A stretch of 64,000 nt of DNA, from the NCBI RefSeq assembly GCF_030144325.1, contig NZ_CP126307.1, positions 3,872,001 to 3,936,000 on the forward strand, written 5' to 3'. The position numbers and the translations under genes are program-made. The DNA is from Bosea vestrisii (GTDB lineage Bacteria > Pseudomonadota > Alphaproteobacteria > Rhizobiales > Beijerinckiaceae). Positions 9,837-17,796 of this stretch are shown one piece after another (the first letter of the stretch is position 1; each line of letters opens with the position of its first letter). The notes under the pieces are model-generated. The model searched no databases, was not told the DNA's origin, and saw only the letters and a list, made by a program, of their open reading frames with translations.

Positions 9837-10022
9837 TTCACGGCCGACGCCTACAAGGTGTTCTACGACAAGGTCGAAACCGGCAAGGACGAGTACACGG
9901 TCGACCACTCGGCTTATGTCTATGTGATGGATCGGACCGGCCAGTATCTCGGCTTCTTCCCGCCGAACACGTCGGCCAAGCGCATGCTCACCATCATCCG
10001 CCCCCACCTTCAGGCGAAATGA
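9837..10022 (+). pseudogene. C-terminal remnant of a SCO1/SenC copper chaperone
   Basis: A 61-codon open stretch ending at TGA 10020-10022 with no start codon and an in-frame TAG just upstream (9822-9824). It reads FTADAYKVFYDKVETGKD, then YTVDHSAYVYVMDRTGQYLG, FFPPNTSAKRM and TIIRPHL. This matches the last third of SCO1/SenC proteins, including the conserved VDHSA histidine and the FFPPGTS-like loop, which insert copper into cytochrome c oxidase subunit II. The N-terminal CxxxC half is not present in any frame in the preceding 170 bp, so this is a true truncation rather than a simple frameshift. Confidence 0.75.
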
Positions 10023-10454
10023 GGTGCTCTCCCATGAGAGTAAAACGCCTGCCCGAGCAAATCTTCGAAGGTTGTTCTACCAGCAGAGGGCGCAATTTTG
10101 AAAAGCCGTTTCATTGACGGGGCGGACCGCGTGGAAGATCATTCATGACATCAGAAGCGATGCCATCGCCGATGTCGCGGGATTTGCTGGAGCAGCTTGC
10201 GCCGCGTCAACAACGCTAAAAGCACCACGATGAAATCGTGGGCTCCGAGAGCGGAGACACGCGAATGAAGTCGAGCATTACTTCGGATCCCGAACTTTTC
10301 GCGGCCTTGCTGCGATGTTCCTGATCCCTCGTCCCGCGGCCTGACCGCAGGACCTGTCGCTTTCCAGCAGTCTTCGCGTGCCGGCCTGGCCGGTAGGAGC
10401 GTCGTCACCTGGCGACGTGCGCCGCGCTGCGTCTTTTTTTCAGCCGAGGCCCCC
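10023..10454. other. Intergenic region upstream of the flavin monooxygenase cluster
   Basis: About 430 bp without a convincing gene. A small perfect hairpin lies at 10225-10241 (CCACGAT, 3-nt loop, ATCGTGG). The promoter of the flavin reductase operon is presumably close to 10440, where a short T run (10434-10441) precedes the ATG. I found no riboswitch I could name. Confidence 0.4.
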
Positions 10455-11048
10455 ATGACCGTTGTCTCGCTCGTCCCTCCTGCATCTGCAGCCTCCCGCC
10501 CGCTCGGCCGCATTGCGACGCCTGCCGAGGCGCCGAACTTCCGGTCGGCGCTGCGGCATCTCGCCGGCGGCGTCAGCGTGATCACGACCGGGCAGGGCGA
10601 CGATCGCACCGGCCTCACCGTGACCTCATTGTCCTCGCTCTCGGCCGAACCGCCGACCGTGATGTTCGGGGTCAATCTGACGTCGTCGAGCTTTCCGGTG
10701 TTGGCCCGTTATCGCAGCTTCGGCGTCAACATTCTCAATGCCACGCAAAAGCAGATCGCCGATCGCTTCGCCGGCCGCGCCGGTGAGAAGGGAAACGCGC
10801 GCTATGCCGGAGCGAGCTGGGCTGAAGGCGTCACTGGCGCCCCGCTGCTCGAAGGTGCGCTGGTCGCACTCGACTGCGAGGTCGAAGAGCTGATCGAGCG
10901 GCATTCCCACGCCATCGTCATCGGCCGTGTCCGCGAGGTCCGGCTCGGTGGCGACGATGCGGCGCTGGTCTACTGGCGCGGCGATTACGAACGTCTCGGC
11001 TGGATGGCCGAGGAGGCGCGTACGGCCTGCGGCCTGCGCGGCATCTGA
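10455..11048 (+). CDS. Flavin reductase family protein
   Basis: A 197 aa NAD(P)H:flavin oxidoreductase of the HpaC/flavin_Reduct family, expected to supply reduced FMN to the two-component monooxygenases encoded downstream. Family features are FRSALRHLAGGVSVITTG (about residues 29-46), LTVTSLSSLSAEPPTVMF, SSFPVLARYRSFGVNIL and the closing HSHAIVIGRVREV with YWRGDYERL. It is the first gene of a same-strand cluster ending at 18852 in which all gaps are short. A luciferase-like monooxygenase follows after 18 nt. Confidence 0.9.
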   Translation: MTVVSLVPPASAASRPLGRIATPAEAPNFRSALRHLAGGVSVITTGQGDDRTGLTVTSLSSLSAEPPTVMFGVNLTSSSFPVLARYRSFGVNILNATQKQIADRFAGRAGEKGNARYAGASWAEGVTGAPLLEGALVALDCEVEELIERHSHAIVIGRVREVRLGGDDAALVYWRGDYERLGWMAEEARTACGLRGI

Positions 11049-11066
11049 CGGTTGGCGAGACATCCC

Positions 11067-12071
11067 ATGGCCTACGCCCTCAGCCTGCTCGACAAGAGCC
11101 CGATCCTAGACGGCGAGACTGCGGTCGACGCCTTGCAGCGCACCATCGCCTTGGCGCAAGCCGCCGAGCGGCTGGGTTATCGCCGCTTCTGGCTCGCCGA
11201 GCATCACGGCTTTCCCGGTCTCGCCAGCTCGGCGCCGGAGATCCTGGTCGCGCATCTGATCGCCCGCACGCGGCGCATCCGCATCGGCTCCGGCGGCGTG
11301 CTGCTGCAGCACTACAGCCCCTATAAGGTCGCTGAGACCTTCAACCTGCTCGCGGCGCTGTCACCGGATCGCATCGATCTCGGCATCGGCAAGGCGCCGG
11401 GCGGCCTGCCGCTCTCGACCAAGGCCCTGCGCATCCAGCACGATCCGGAGCGCGCCCGCTCATTCGAGGCGCTGCTGGCGGAGCTCGACGGCTTCCTTTC
11501 GGGCTCGCTCGATGCGGGCGATCCGCTGGCCGGCACGCAGGCCCTGCCCAAGCCGCCCGCGACGCCTGAGCGTTTCCTGCTAGGCGCCAGCCCGGACAGC
11601 GCTCGGCTCGCGGTTGAACGCGGCTGGCGCTTCGTCTTCGCCGGCCAGCTGAACGGCGATCCGAAAGCGATCGAGGCCAGCCTCCGTGCCTATGAAAAGG
11701 CCGGCGCCAAGCAGCCGCCGTTGTTCGGCCTTGCCGCCCTCGCTGCCGCGACGGCCGAGGACGCACGCGCGCTGACCGAGCCGCTGCGTGTGGTCAGGCT
11801 GACGCTGGACAACGGCCAGAGCGTCAATCTCGGCAGCGAGGAGCAGGCCGCGGAGTTCGCCCGCCAGGCTGGAGCGGCGTCCTACACCACCGAAATCCGT
11901 CGCCCGAGCATCCTTTCCGGCACCGCAGGCGACGTCCGGCGCGAACTCGACGCGCTTTCGGCCCGCTTCGGCATCGCCGAATTTGTCATCGACACGCCCG
12001 CCGCCGCGACGGCGCAGCGCCTCGCCTCGATCACGCTGCTCGCCGGCGACGCGCCGGCCCTGGCCGCCTGA
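11067..12071 (+). CDS. LLM-class flavin-dependent monooxygenase (luciferase-like, group 1, YtmO-like)
   Basis: A 334 aa TIM-barrel flavin monooxygenase of the bacterial luciferase superfamily, using FMNH2 from the neighbouring reductase and O2. Typical elements are LAQAAERLGYRRFWLAEHHG near residue 35, IGSGGVLLQHYSPYKVAETF, LGIGKAPGG and FLLGASPDSARLA. The ATG at 11067 has a GGCGAGA site upstream. It resembles the group that includes YtmO of Bacillus, encoded in sulfur-salvage operons with a GNAT and an amino-acid ABC importer, as here. The substrate is unproven; an organosulfur amino-acid derivative is the best guess. Confidence 0.87.
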   Translation: MAYALSLLDKSPILDGETAVDALQRTIALAQAAERLGYRRFWLAEHHGFPGLASSAPEILVAHLIARTRRIRIGSGGVLLQHYSPYKVAETFNLLAALSPDRIDLGIGKAPGGLPLSTKALRIQHDPERARSFEALLAELDGFLSGSLDAGDPLAGTQALPKPPATPERFLLGASPDSARLAVERGWRFVFAGQLNGDPKAIEASLRAYEKAGAKQPPLFGLAALAAATAEDARALTEPLRVVRLTLDNGQSVNLGSEEQAAEFARQAGAASYTTEIRRPSILSGTAGDVRRELDALSARFGIAEFVIDTPAAATAQRLASITLLAGDAPALAA

Positions 12072-12088
12072 GCCGAGAGGAGTCATCC

Positions 12089-13432
12089 ATGAGCAAGACC
12101 CGCCTCACCTTCGGCCTGATGCTGCAGGGCCCCGGCAGCCATATGAACGCCTGGCGCCATCCCAGCAATCCGCCCGATGCCAGCGTCAATCTCGACTTCT
12201 TCATCCGCAACGCCCGCAAGGCCGAGGCGAACGGCATCGCCTTCGCCTTCGTCGCCGACGGGCTCTACATCAACGAAAAGTCGATCCCGCATTTCCTCAA
12301 CCGCTTCGAGCCGCTGACCATCCTGTCGGCGCTGGCGACGGCGACGAAGAAACTCGGCCTCGTTGGCACGGTCTCGACCTCCTATAGCGACCCCTTCACC
12401 ATCGCCCGGCAATTCGCCTCGCTCGACCTGATCTCGGGCGGGCGCGCGGGCTGGAATGCGGTGACCTCGCCGCTGGAGGGCTCCGGCCGCAATTATGGTC
12501 GCCCGCACCCCGAGCATTCCCTGCGCTACGAGATCGCGCACGAATATCTCGACATCGCCAAGGGCCTCTGGGATTCCTGGGACGACGACGCTTTCGTCCG
12601 CGATCGCGAGGCTGGCCGCTTCTTCGACCGCGAGAAGCTGCACACGCTCGGCCACAAGGGCCGCTTCTTCCAGGTCGAGGGCCCGCTCAACATCCAGCGT
12701 TCGCCGCAGGGCCAGCCGGTGCTGTTCCAGGCCGGTGCCTCGGATGCCGGCATCGGCCTCGCCGGTCGCCATGCCGATGCGGTCTTCGCCAATCATGTCT
12801 CGCTGGAGGAGGGGCAGGCCTTCTATCGCAGCATCAAGACCAGCGCGATCGCGCAGGGGCGGCTGGCCGATGACGTCAAGATCTTCCCGAGCGCCGGCCC
12901 GATCGTCGGCCACACCCGCCAGGAAGCCGAGGACAAGTACCAGGCGATCCGCGATCTGGTCTCGATCGACGATGCACTCGCCTATCTCGGCCGCTTCTTC
13001 GACCATCACGACTTCAGTGCCTATCCGCTCGACGCTCCGTTCCCGGAGCTTGGCGATATCGGCAAGAACAGCTTCCGCTCGACCACCGATCGGATCAAGC
13101 GCACTGCTGCGCTGAAGCGCCAGACTCTTCGCGAAGCGGCTTTGGAAGCGGCGACACCGCGCGCCGACCTGATCGGCTCGGCCGAAGAAATCGCGGATAT
13201 CCTGATCGAGCGCGTCGAGAAGCAGGCTGCCGACGGCTTCATCCTGGGCTTCCCGGTGATCGGGCAGGGGCTCGACGATTTCGTCGAGCTGGTCATCCCG
13301 GTGCTGGAGGCGCGCGGAGTCTATGACCGCAACCTGCCGGGCGAAACGCTGCGCGACCATCTCGGCCTGCCGCGCCGCGAGAGCCGCTATGCCCGCTCCG
13401 CCCCGGCATCCGTGCCGCGCAAAGTCGGGTGA
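12089..13432 (+). CDS. NtaA/SnaA/DszA-family FMN-dependent monooxygenase
   Basis: A 447 aa long-form flavin monooxygenase of the nitrilotriacetate / dibenzothiophene sulfone class, which also includes YxeK and YtnJ. Visible hallmarks are the N-terminal LTFGLMLQGPGSHMNAWRHP, FAFVADGLYINE, LVGTVSTSYSDPFTIARQFA, LDLISGGRAGWNAVTS, NYGRPHPEHSLRYEIAHEYL, GHKGRFFQVEGPLNIQRSPQ, GQPVLFQAGASDAGIGLAGR and the closing FPVIGQGLDDFVELVIPVLE. The active form is a homomultimer using free FMNH2. Placement between a YtmO-like enzyme and a GNAT is what suggests C-S bond cleavage of an N-acetylated S-substituted cysteine. Confidence 0.9.
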   Translation: MSKTRLTFGLMLQGPGSHMNAWRHPSNPPDASVNLDFFIRNARKAEANGIAFAFVADGLYINEKSIPHFLNRFEPLTILSALATATKKLGLVGTVSTSYSDPFTIARQFASLDLISGGRAGWNAVTSPLEGSGRNYGRPHPEHSLRYEIAHEYLDIAKGLWDSWDDDAFVRDREAGRFFDREKLHTLGHKGRFFQVEGPLNIQRSPQGQPVLFQAGASDAGIGLAGRHADAVFANHVSLEEGQAFYRSIKTSAIAQGRLADDVKIFPSAGPIVGHTRQEAEDKYQAIRDLVSIDDALAYLGRFFDHHDFSAYPLDAPFPELGDIGKNSFRSTTDRIKRTAALKRQTLREAALEAATPRADLIGSAEEIADILIERVEKQAADGFILGFPVIGQGLDDFVELVIPVLEARGVYDRNLPGETLRDHLGLPRRESRYARSAPASVPRKVG

Positions 13433-13457
13433 GCCCACAATCGGAGAAGCCACACCC

Positions 13458-13991
13458 ATGTCCGACCAGTTCCTCTACACCACCCCGCTCGATCCGCTCG
13501 CCGAGCCTCTGGTCGAGCAGCTCACCTGGGAATACGCCACCCGCTACGGCACCTATTTCGGCGAGGTGCCGGGCGCCGAGATGAGCCGCTACCCGGCCTC
13601 GCTGTTCGCGCCGCCCGAGGGCAACTTCGTGCTGCTGCTGCGCGAGGGCCGCGCCATCGCCGGCGGCGCCTTCAAGCGCTACGACGCGCAGACGGCGGAG
13701 CTGAAGCGGATGTGGACCGATACCGCCTTCCGCCGCCAGGGATTGGCCCGCCGCGTCGTCGAAGAACTCGAGGCACAGGCCGCGCGCCAGGGCTACGGCA
13801 AGATCTTCCTGACCACCGGCTTCCGCCAGCCGGAGGCGAGGGATCTCTACCTCAACACCGGCTACACGCCGCTCTTCGACCCTGCCGTCGATCCCGAAAT
13901 CTACAAGAAGCTCGCCTTTGAGAAGGACCTGGCCATCGCGGCCTATAGACTGCGACCGCCAGCAGAGCAGTTGCCTGTCAGCGCCGCCTGA
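13458..13991 (+). CDS. GNAT family N-acetyltransferase
   Basis: A 177 aa single-domain acetyltransferase that transfers acetyl from acetyl-CoA to an amine. Motif A is clear (RMWTDTAFRRQGLARRVVEE, the R/QxxGxA acetyl-CoA loop near residue 93), followed by KIFLTTGFRQPEARDLYLNT with the motif B GYTPL. The ATG at 13458 comes 25 nt after the monooxygenase stop. In the Bacillus yxe and ytm operons the equivalent gene acetylates the amino group of S-substituted cysteines before the monooxygenase acts, and I infer the same role here. Confidence 0.87.
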   Translation: MSDQFLYTTPLDPLAEPLVEQLTWEYATRYGTYFGEVPGAEMSRYPASLFAPPEGNFVLLLREGRAIAGGAFKRYDAQTAELKRMWTDTAFRRQGLARRVVEELEAQAARQGYGKIFLTTGFRQPEARDLYLNTGYTPLFDPAVDPEIYKKLAFEKDLAIAAYRLRPPAEQLPVSAA

Positions 13992-14033
13992 TCGCGGCCA
14001 TTTAGCCCAGCAAACAGAAAACGAGTTCCAGCC

Positions 14034-15833
14034 ATGAGTCTCGCCAGCGATTTCGCGGGCCTGCCGACGCACGCCACCAGCACCCCACCGGCGCGCGATT
14101 TCAGCCGTTACCGGATCGTGCCGGCGCGCTATCCGGCCCGCACGATCGGCACGGTCTTCGCTGTCGTCGTGATCTTTGCGATCGCGAACTCGGTCCTCTC
14201 CAATCCGCGCTGGGGCTGGGACGTCTTCGCCGAATGGTTCTTCGCCGAGCCGGTGCTGGCGGGCCTGGCGCGCACGCTGCTGCTGACTTTGCTCGGCAGC
14301 ATTCTCGGCTTCCTGCTCGGCACCGGTCTGGCGCTGGCGCGGGTCTCCGGCTCGCCGCTGCTGGCGTCGCTGTCTTGGGCCTATGTCTGGTTGTTCCGCT
14401 CGATCCCGCTGATCGTGCTGCTGCTGGTCCTCAACAATCTGGGGTACCTCTACTCCACGGTCTGGCTCGGCGTTCCCTTCACGGACATCACCTTCGCCTC
14501 CTGGTCGACGACGCAACTGATCACGCCGTTCTTCGCCGCGGTGCTCGGGCTTACGCTGAATGCCGGTGCCTTCTCCTCCGAGATCGTGCGCGGCGGCATC
14601 CTCTCGGTCGACCAGGGCCAGCACGAGGCGGCGGCGGCGCTCGGCCTGCCGCGCCACCGACAATTCTCGCGGATCGTGCTGCCGCAGGCGATGCGCACCA
14701 TCCTGCCCAACGGCTTCAACGAGATCATCCTGCTCGCGAAGGGCACCAGCCAAGTCTACATCCTGGCGCTGCCCGAGCTGTTCTACACCATCCAGATCAT
14801 CTATCGGCGCAATCTCGAGGTGATCCCGCTCTTGATGGTGGCGACGGTCTGGTACCTCGTCATCCTGAGCGTGCTGTCCTTCGTCCAGCACCATATCGAG
14901 CGCTATTATTCGCGCGGCGCTCTGCGCAATCCGCCGCCCTCGCTGATCGGCCTGGCACTGGCGCGCTTCGGCCGCTCGCGTGATGCCGCAGCGGCGCGTC
15001 GTACCGAGGCTGCTCTGGCCCAGCCGAGTTCATCCGCCGCGGTGGTACCTTCGCTGGCAAGCCTGCGACGCAGCGGCGGCGAGATCCGCATCAGCAATGT
15101 CTCGAAGAGCTTCGGCCCGCTCAAGGTGCTCGACGATGTCAGTCTCGCTTTGCGCCCCGGCAGCGTCACCGCGATCATCGGCCAGTCCGGCTCCGGCAAG
15201 TCGACGCTGCTGCGCTCGATCAACCATCTCGAACGCGTCGATGAGGGCTTCATCGCCATCGACGGTGAATTGATCGGCTACCGCCAGGATGGCGACACGC
15301 TCTACGAGCTCAAGGAGCGCGAGATCCTGAAGCGCCGCGTCGATGTCGGCATGGTCTTCCAGAGCTTCAACCTGTTTCCGCATCTGACCGCGATCGAGAA
15401 CGTCATCGAGGCGCCGCTATCGGTACGCGGCGTCACCCGTGAGCAGGCGCTGACCGAGGCGCGCGAATTGCTCGCCCGCGTCGGCCTCGCCGACAAGGTC
15501 GACGCCTATCCGCGCCAGCTCTCCGGCGGCCAGCAGCAGCGCGTCGCCATCGCCCGGGCACTTGCCCTGAAGCCGAAGGTCCTGCTCTTCGACGAGCCGA
15601 CCTCGGCGCTCGATCCCGAGCTCGTCAACGAGGTGCTCGATGTCATCAAGGAGCTCGCCCGCTCCGGCACGACGCTGGTGATCGTCACCCACGAGATCGG
15701 CTTCGCCCGCGAAGTCGCCGACGAGGTCGTCTTCATGGAAGCCGGCCGCATCCTCGAAGTCGGCCCGCCGGCCCGCGTCCTCGGCGAGCCCGATCATCCC
15801 CGCACCCGCGAATTCCTCGCCAAGGTCCTCTGA
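14034..15833 (+). CDS. Fused polar amino-acid ABC transporter permease and ATP-binding protein
   Basis: A 599 aa fusion. Residues about 35-300 form a HisM-type permease with about five helices and the coupling loop SVDQGQHEAAAALGLPRHRQ. Residues about 347-599 form the ATPase with Walker A GQSGSGKST near 382, signature LSGGQQQRVAIARALALKPK near 495, Walker B LLFDEPTSALD near 516 and HEIGFAREVAD. The two functions are usually separate proteins, and a homodimer of this fusion would make the entire membrane complex. The binding proteins follow. It likely imports the substrate of the flavin monooxygenases. Confidence 0.92.
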   Translation: MSLASDFAGLPTHATSTPPARDFSRYRIVPARYPARTIGTVFAVVVIFAIANSVLSNPRWGWDVFAEWFFAEPVLAGLARTLLLTLLGSILGFLLGTGLALARVSGSPLLASLSWAYVWLFRSIPLIVLLLVLNNLGYLYSTVWLGVPFTDITFASWSTTQLITPFFAAVLGLTLNAGAFSSEIVRGGILSVDQGQHEAAAALGLPRHRQFSRIVLPQAMRTILPNGFNEIILLAKGTSQVYILALPELFYTIQIIYRRNLEVIPLLMVATVWYLVILSVLSFVQHHIERYYSRGALRNPPPSLIGLALARFGRSRDAAAARRTEAALAQPSSSAAVVPSLASLRRSGGEIRISNVSKSFGPLKVLDDVSLALRPGSVTAIIGQSGSGKSTLLRSINHLERVDEGFIAIDGELIGYRQDGDTLYELKEREILKRRVDVGMVFQSFNLFPHLTAIENVIEAPLSVRGVTREQALTEARELLARVGLADKVDAYPRQLSGGQQQRVAIARALALKPKVLLFDEPTSALDPELVNEVLDVIKELARSGTTLVIVTHEIGFAREVADEVVFMEAGRILEVGPPARVLGEPDHPRTREFLAKVL

Positions 15834-15857
15834 CAGTCATTTTTCAAGGAGCAAACC

Positions 15858-16790
15858 ATGATCACCCGACGCAACACGCTCGCTCTGCTCGGCGCCGCTT
15901 CCGCCAGCACGCTTCTTCCCTCGCTCGGCTTCGCGCAGCAGGCGATCGACCTCTCGCCCGAGCAGGCCGGCCGGCCACGCGCCGGGCGCGACGAACAGGC
16001 GATCAAGCTGATTGGCAAGGACGCGAAGTTCGTGAAGGACGGCGTCTTCACCGTCGCCAACGCGACCGGCCGCCTGCCTTTCGCCGGCTATACCGCCGAT
16101 GCCAAGACCATCGTCGGCTCCGAGCCCGACATCGCCTACCTCGTCGCCGATGCGCTTGGCCGCAAGCTCGAGATCGTCCCGGTCTCCTGGGCCGACTGGC
16201 CGCTCGGCGTCGTCTCCGGCAAATACGATGCGGCGATCTCGAACATCACCGTCACCGAGCAGCGCAAGGAGAAGTTCGACTTCTCGACCTACCGCAAGGA
16301 CCTGCTCGGCTTCTATGTGAAGAAGGACAATGAGATCCAGATCCGCGAGCCGCGCGACGTCGCCGGCCTCAAGCTTATCGTCGGCTCCGGCACCAATCAG
16401 GAGCAGATCCTGCTGCGCTGGAACGAGCAGAACGTGAAGGACGGGCTGAAGCCGGCCGAGGTTCAGTACTATGACGACGACGTCGTGCTCTATCTCGCGC
16501 TCGAGACTGGCCGCGCCGACGCCTATCTCGGCCCGAACGCTCTTTTGAGCTTCAAGGCGGCGCAGGAAAGCAAGACCCGCCTCGCCGGCAATTTCAGCGG
16601 CGGCTGGCCCCTGCTGGCCGAGATCGCGGTGACGACGCGCAAGGGCGCCGGCCTCGCCGAGGCGATCACCCATGCCGTCAACACCCAGATCGGCAACGGC
16701 AACTACGCCAAGGCGTTGGGGCGTTGGAACCTCGCCGCCGATGCGATCGAGCAGTCGCGCACCAACCCGCCCGGCCTGCCGGCCAAGTGA
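15858..16790 (+). CDS. Family 3 amino-acid ABC substrate-binding protein (first copy)
   Basis: A 310 aa exported binding protein. The N-terminus is a twin-arginine-like signal (TRRNTLALLGAASASTLLPS) ending near AQQ. The periplasmic domain has the family 3 pattern: DAKTIVGSEPDIAYLVADAL, VPVSWADWPLGVVSGKYDAA, SNITVTEQRKEKFDFSTYRK and AGLKLIVGSGTNQEQILLRW. It delivers a polar amino acid or derivative to the fused permease-ATPase encoded 24 nt upstream. It closely resembles the next protein, so the pair arose by tandem duplication. Confidence 0.9.
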   Translation: MITRRNTLALLGAASASTLLPSLGFAQQAIDLSPEQAGRPRAGRDEQAIKLIGKDAKFVKDGVFTVANATGRLPFAGYTADAKTIVGSEPDIAYLVADALGRKLEIVPVSWADWPLGVVSGKYDAAISNITVTEQRKEKFDFSTYRKDLLGFYVKKDNEIQIREPRDVAGLKLIVGSGTNQEQILLRWNEQNVKDGLKPAEVQYYDDDVVLYLALETGRADAYLGPNALLSFKAAQESKTRLAGNFSGGWPLLAEIAVTTRKGAGLAEAITHAVNTQIGNGNYAKALGRWNLAADAIEQSRTNPPGLPAK

Positions 16791-16846
16791 GCCAATCGGC
16801 GCTGGGGTTGACCGTGGCGCCTTCAAGATCGAGCACGACGGAGACG

Positions 16847-17788
16847 ATGATGTTGCGAATGCGCGCCCTGTTGGCGCTTCTCTTCGGTGGCTTGACCGCG
16901 TTCGGTCTGGCGCAGAATTCCGCTCTAGCCCAAGTCCCTTTCGATCTTGGCCCGGAGCAGCCCGGCCGGGTGAGGGCGGAAAGGCAGCCGGAGGCGATAG
17001 CCGCCCTGCCCAAGAGCTTCAAATTCGTAGAGCCCGGCCTGTTCGTCGTGGCGGTCAGCCCCGGCGGGCCGCCGCTCGCGACCTATGCCACCGACGCCAA
17101 GACAGTGGTCGGCGCCGATGCCGATTTCGCCCAGCTGATCGCCGACAGCCTCGGCCTCAAGCTCAGTCTGCAGCCGATCGCCTGGGCCGACTGGCCGCTC
17201 GGCCTCGCCTCGGGCAAGTACGACGCCGTCATCTCCAATGTCGGCGTTACCGAGCAGCGCAAGGAGAAGTTCGACTTCTCGACCTATCGCAAGGGCCTGC
17301 ACGGCTTCTTCGTCAGGGCCGACAGCAAGGTCACCGGGATCAGCGAGCCGAAGGATGCGGCCGGCCTCAAGGTCAGCGTCGGCGGCGGGACCAATCAGGA
17401 ACGCATCCTGGTCGAATGGAGCGAGCAGAACGTCGCCGCAGGCTTGAAGCCGATCGAGCTGCAGCTCTTCGACGATGAGGCGGGGCGGCTCGTCGCGCTG
17501 CGCTCGGGCCGGGTCGACGTCATCGTCCAGCCGCATGCGCAGCTCGTCTTCATTGCGGCGCGCGACAAGGACATCAAGCGCGTCGGCACCCTCAGTGCCG
17601 GCTGGCCGCTGAAGTCGGATGTCGCGATCACCACGCGCAAGGGCAGCGGCCTGGTCGATGCGCTCACCGTCGCGACTAACGGGCTGATCGCCAATGGCAA
17701 GTTCCGGCAGTCGTTGGCGCGTTGGAGCCTAGAGGAAGAGGCGCTCGACCGTTCCGAGACCAATCCGCCCGGCCTGCCGAAATACTGA
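16847..17788 (+). CDS. Family 3 amino-acid ABC substrate-binding protein (second, paralogous copy)
   Basis: A 313 aa paralogue of the preceding protein with a Sec-type signal (LLALLFGGLTAFGLAQNSAL, then AQ). Shared blocks include ATDAKTVVGADADFAQLIAD, IAWADWPLGLASGKYDAVIS, TEQRKEKFDFSTYRKGLHGF and AITTRKGSGLVDAL, and both end NPPGLP. The start is one of two adjacent ATGs (16847 or 16850) after GGAGA; the second has the better spacing. Having two binding proteins for one permease suggests two related ligands, as with ytmJ and ytmK in Bacillus. Confidence 0.88.
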   Translation: MMLRMRALLALLFGGLTAFGLAQNSALAQVPFDLGPEQPGRVRAERQPEAIAALPKSFKFVEPGLFVVAVSPGGPPLATYATDAKTVVGADADFAQLIADSLGLKLSLQPIAWADWPLGLASGKYDAVISNVGVTEQRKEKFDFSTYRKGLHGFFVRADSKVTGISEPKDAAGLKVSVGGGTNQERILVEWSEQNVAAGLKPIELQLFDDEAGRLVALRSGRVDVIVQPHAQLVFIAARDKDIKRVGTLSAGWPLKSDVAITTRKGSGLVDALTVATNGLIANGKFRQSLARWSLEEEALDRSETNPPGLPKY

Positions 17789-17796
17789 AAGCTGCC

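Noticed and set aside
10225..10241. Perfect 7-bp hairpin in the 10.0-10.45 kb gap considered as a terminator or riboswitch stem
   Set aside because: No T tract and no surrounding conserved riboswitch architecture that I could recognise; it is kept only as a note in the intergenic entry.
13293..14894. A 533-codon minus-strand open frame over the GNAT and ABC fusion genes
   Set aside because: It has no recognisable domain and a low-complexity composition. The opposite strand encodes a clear acetyltransferase and transporter.
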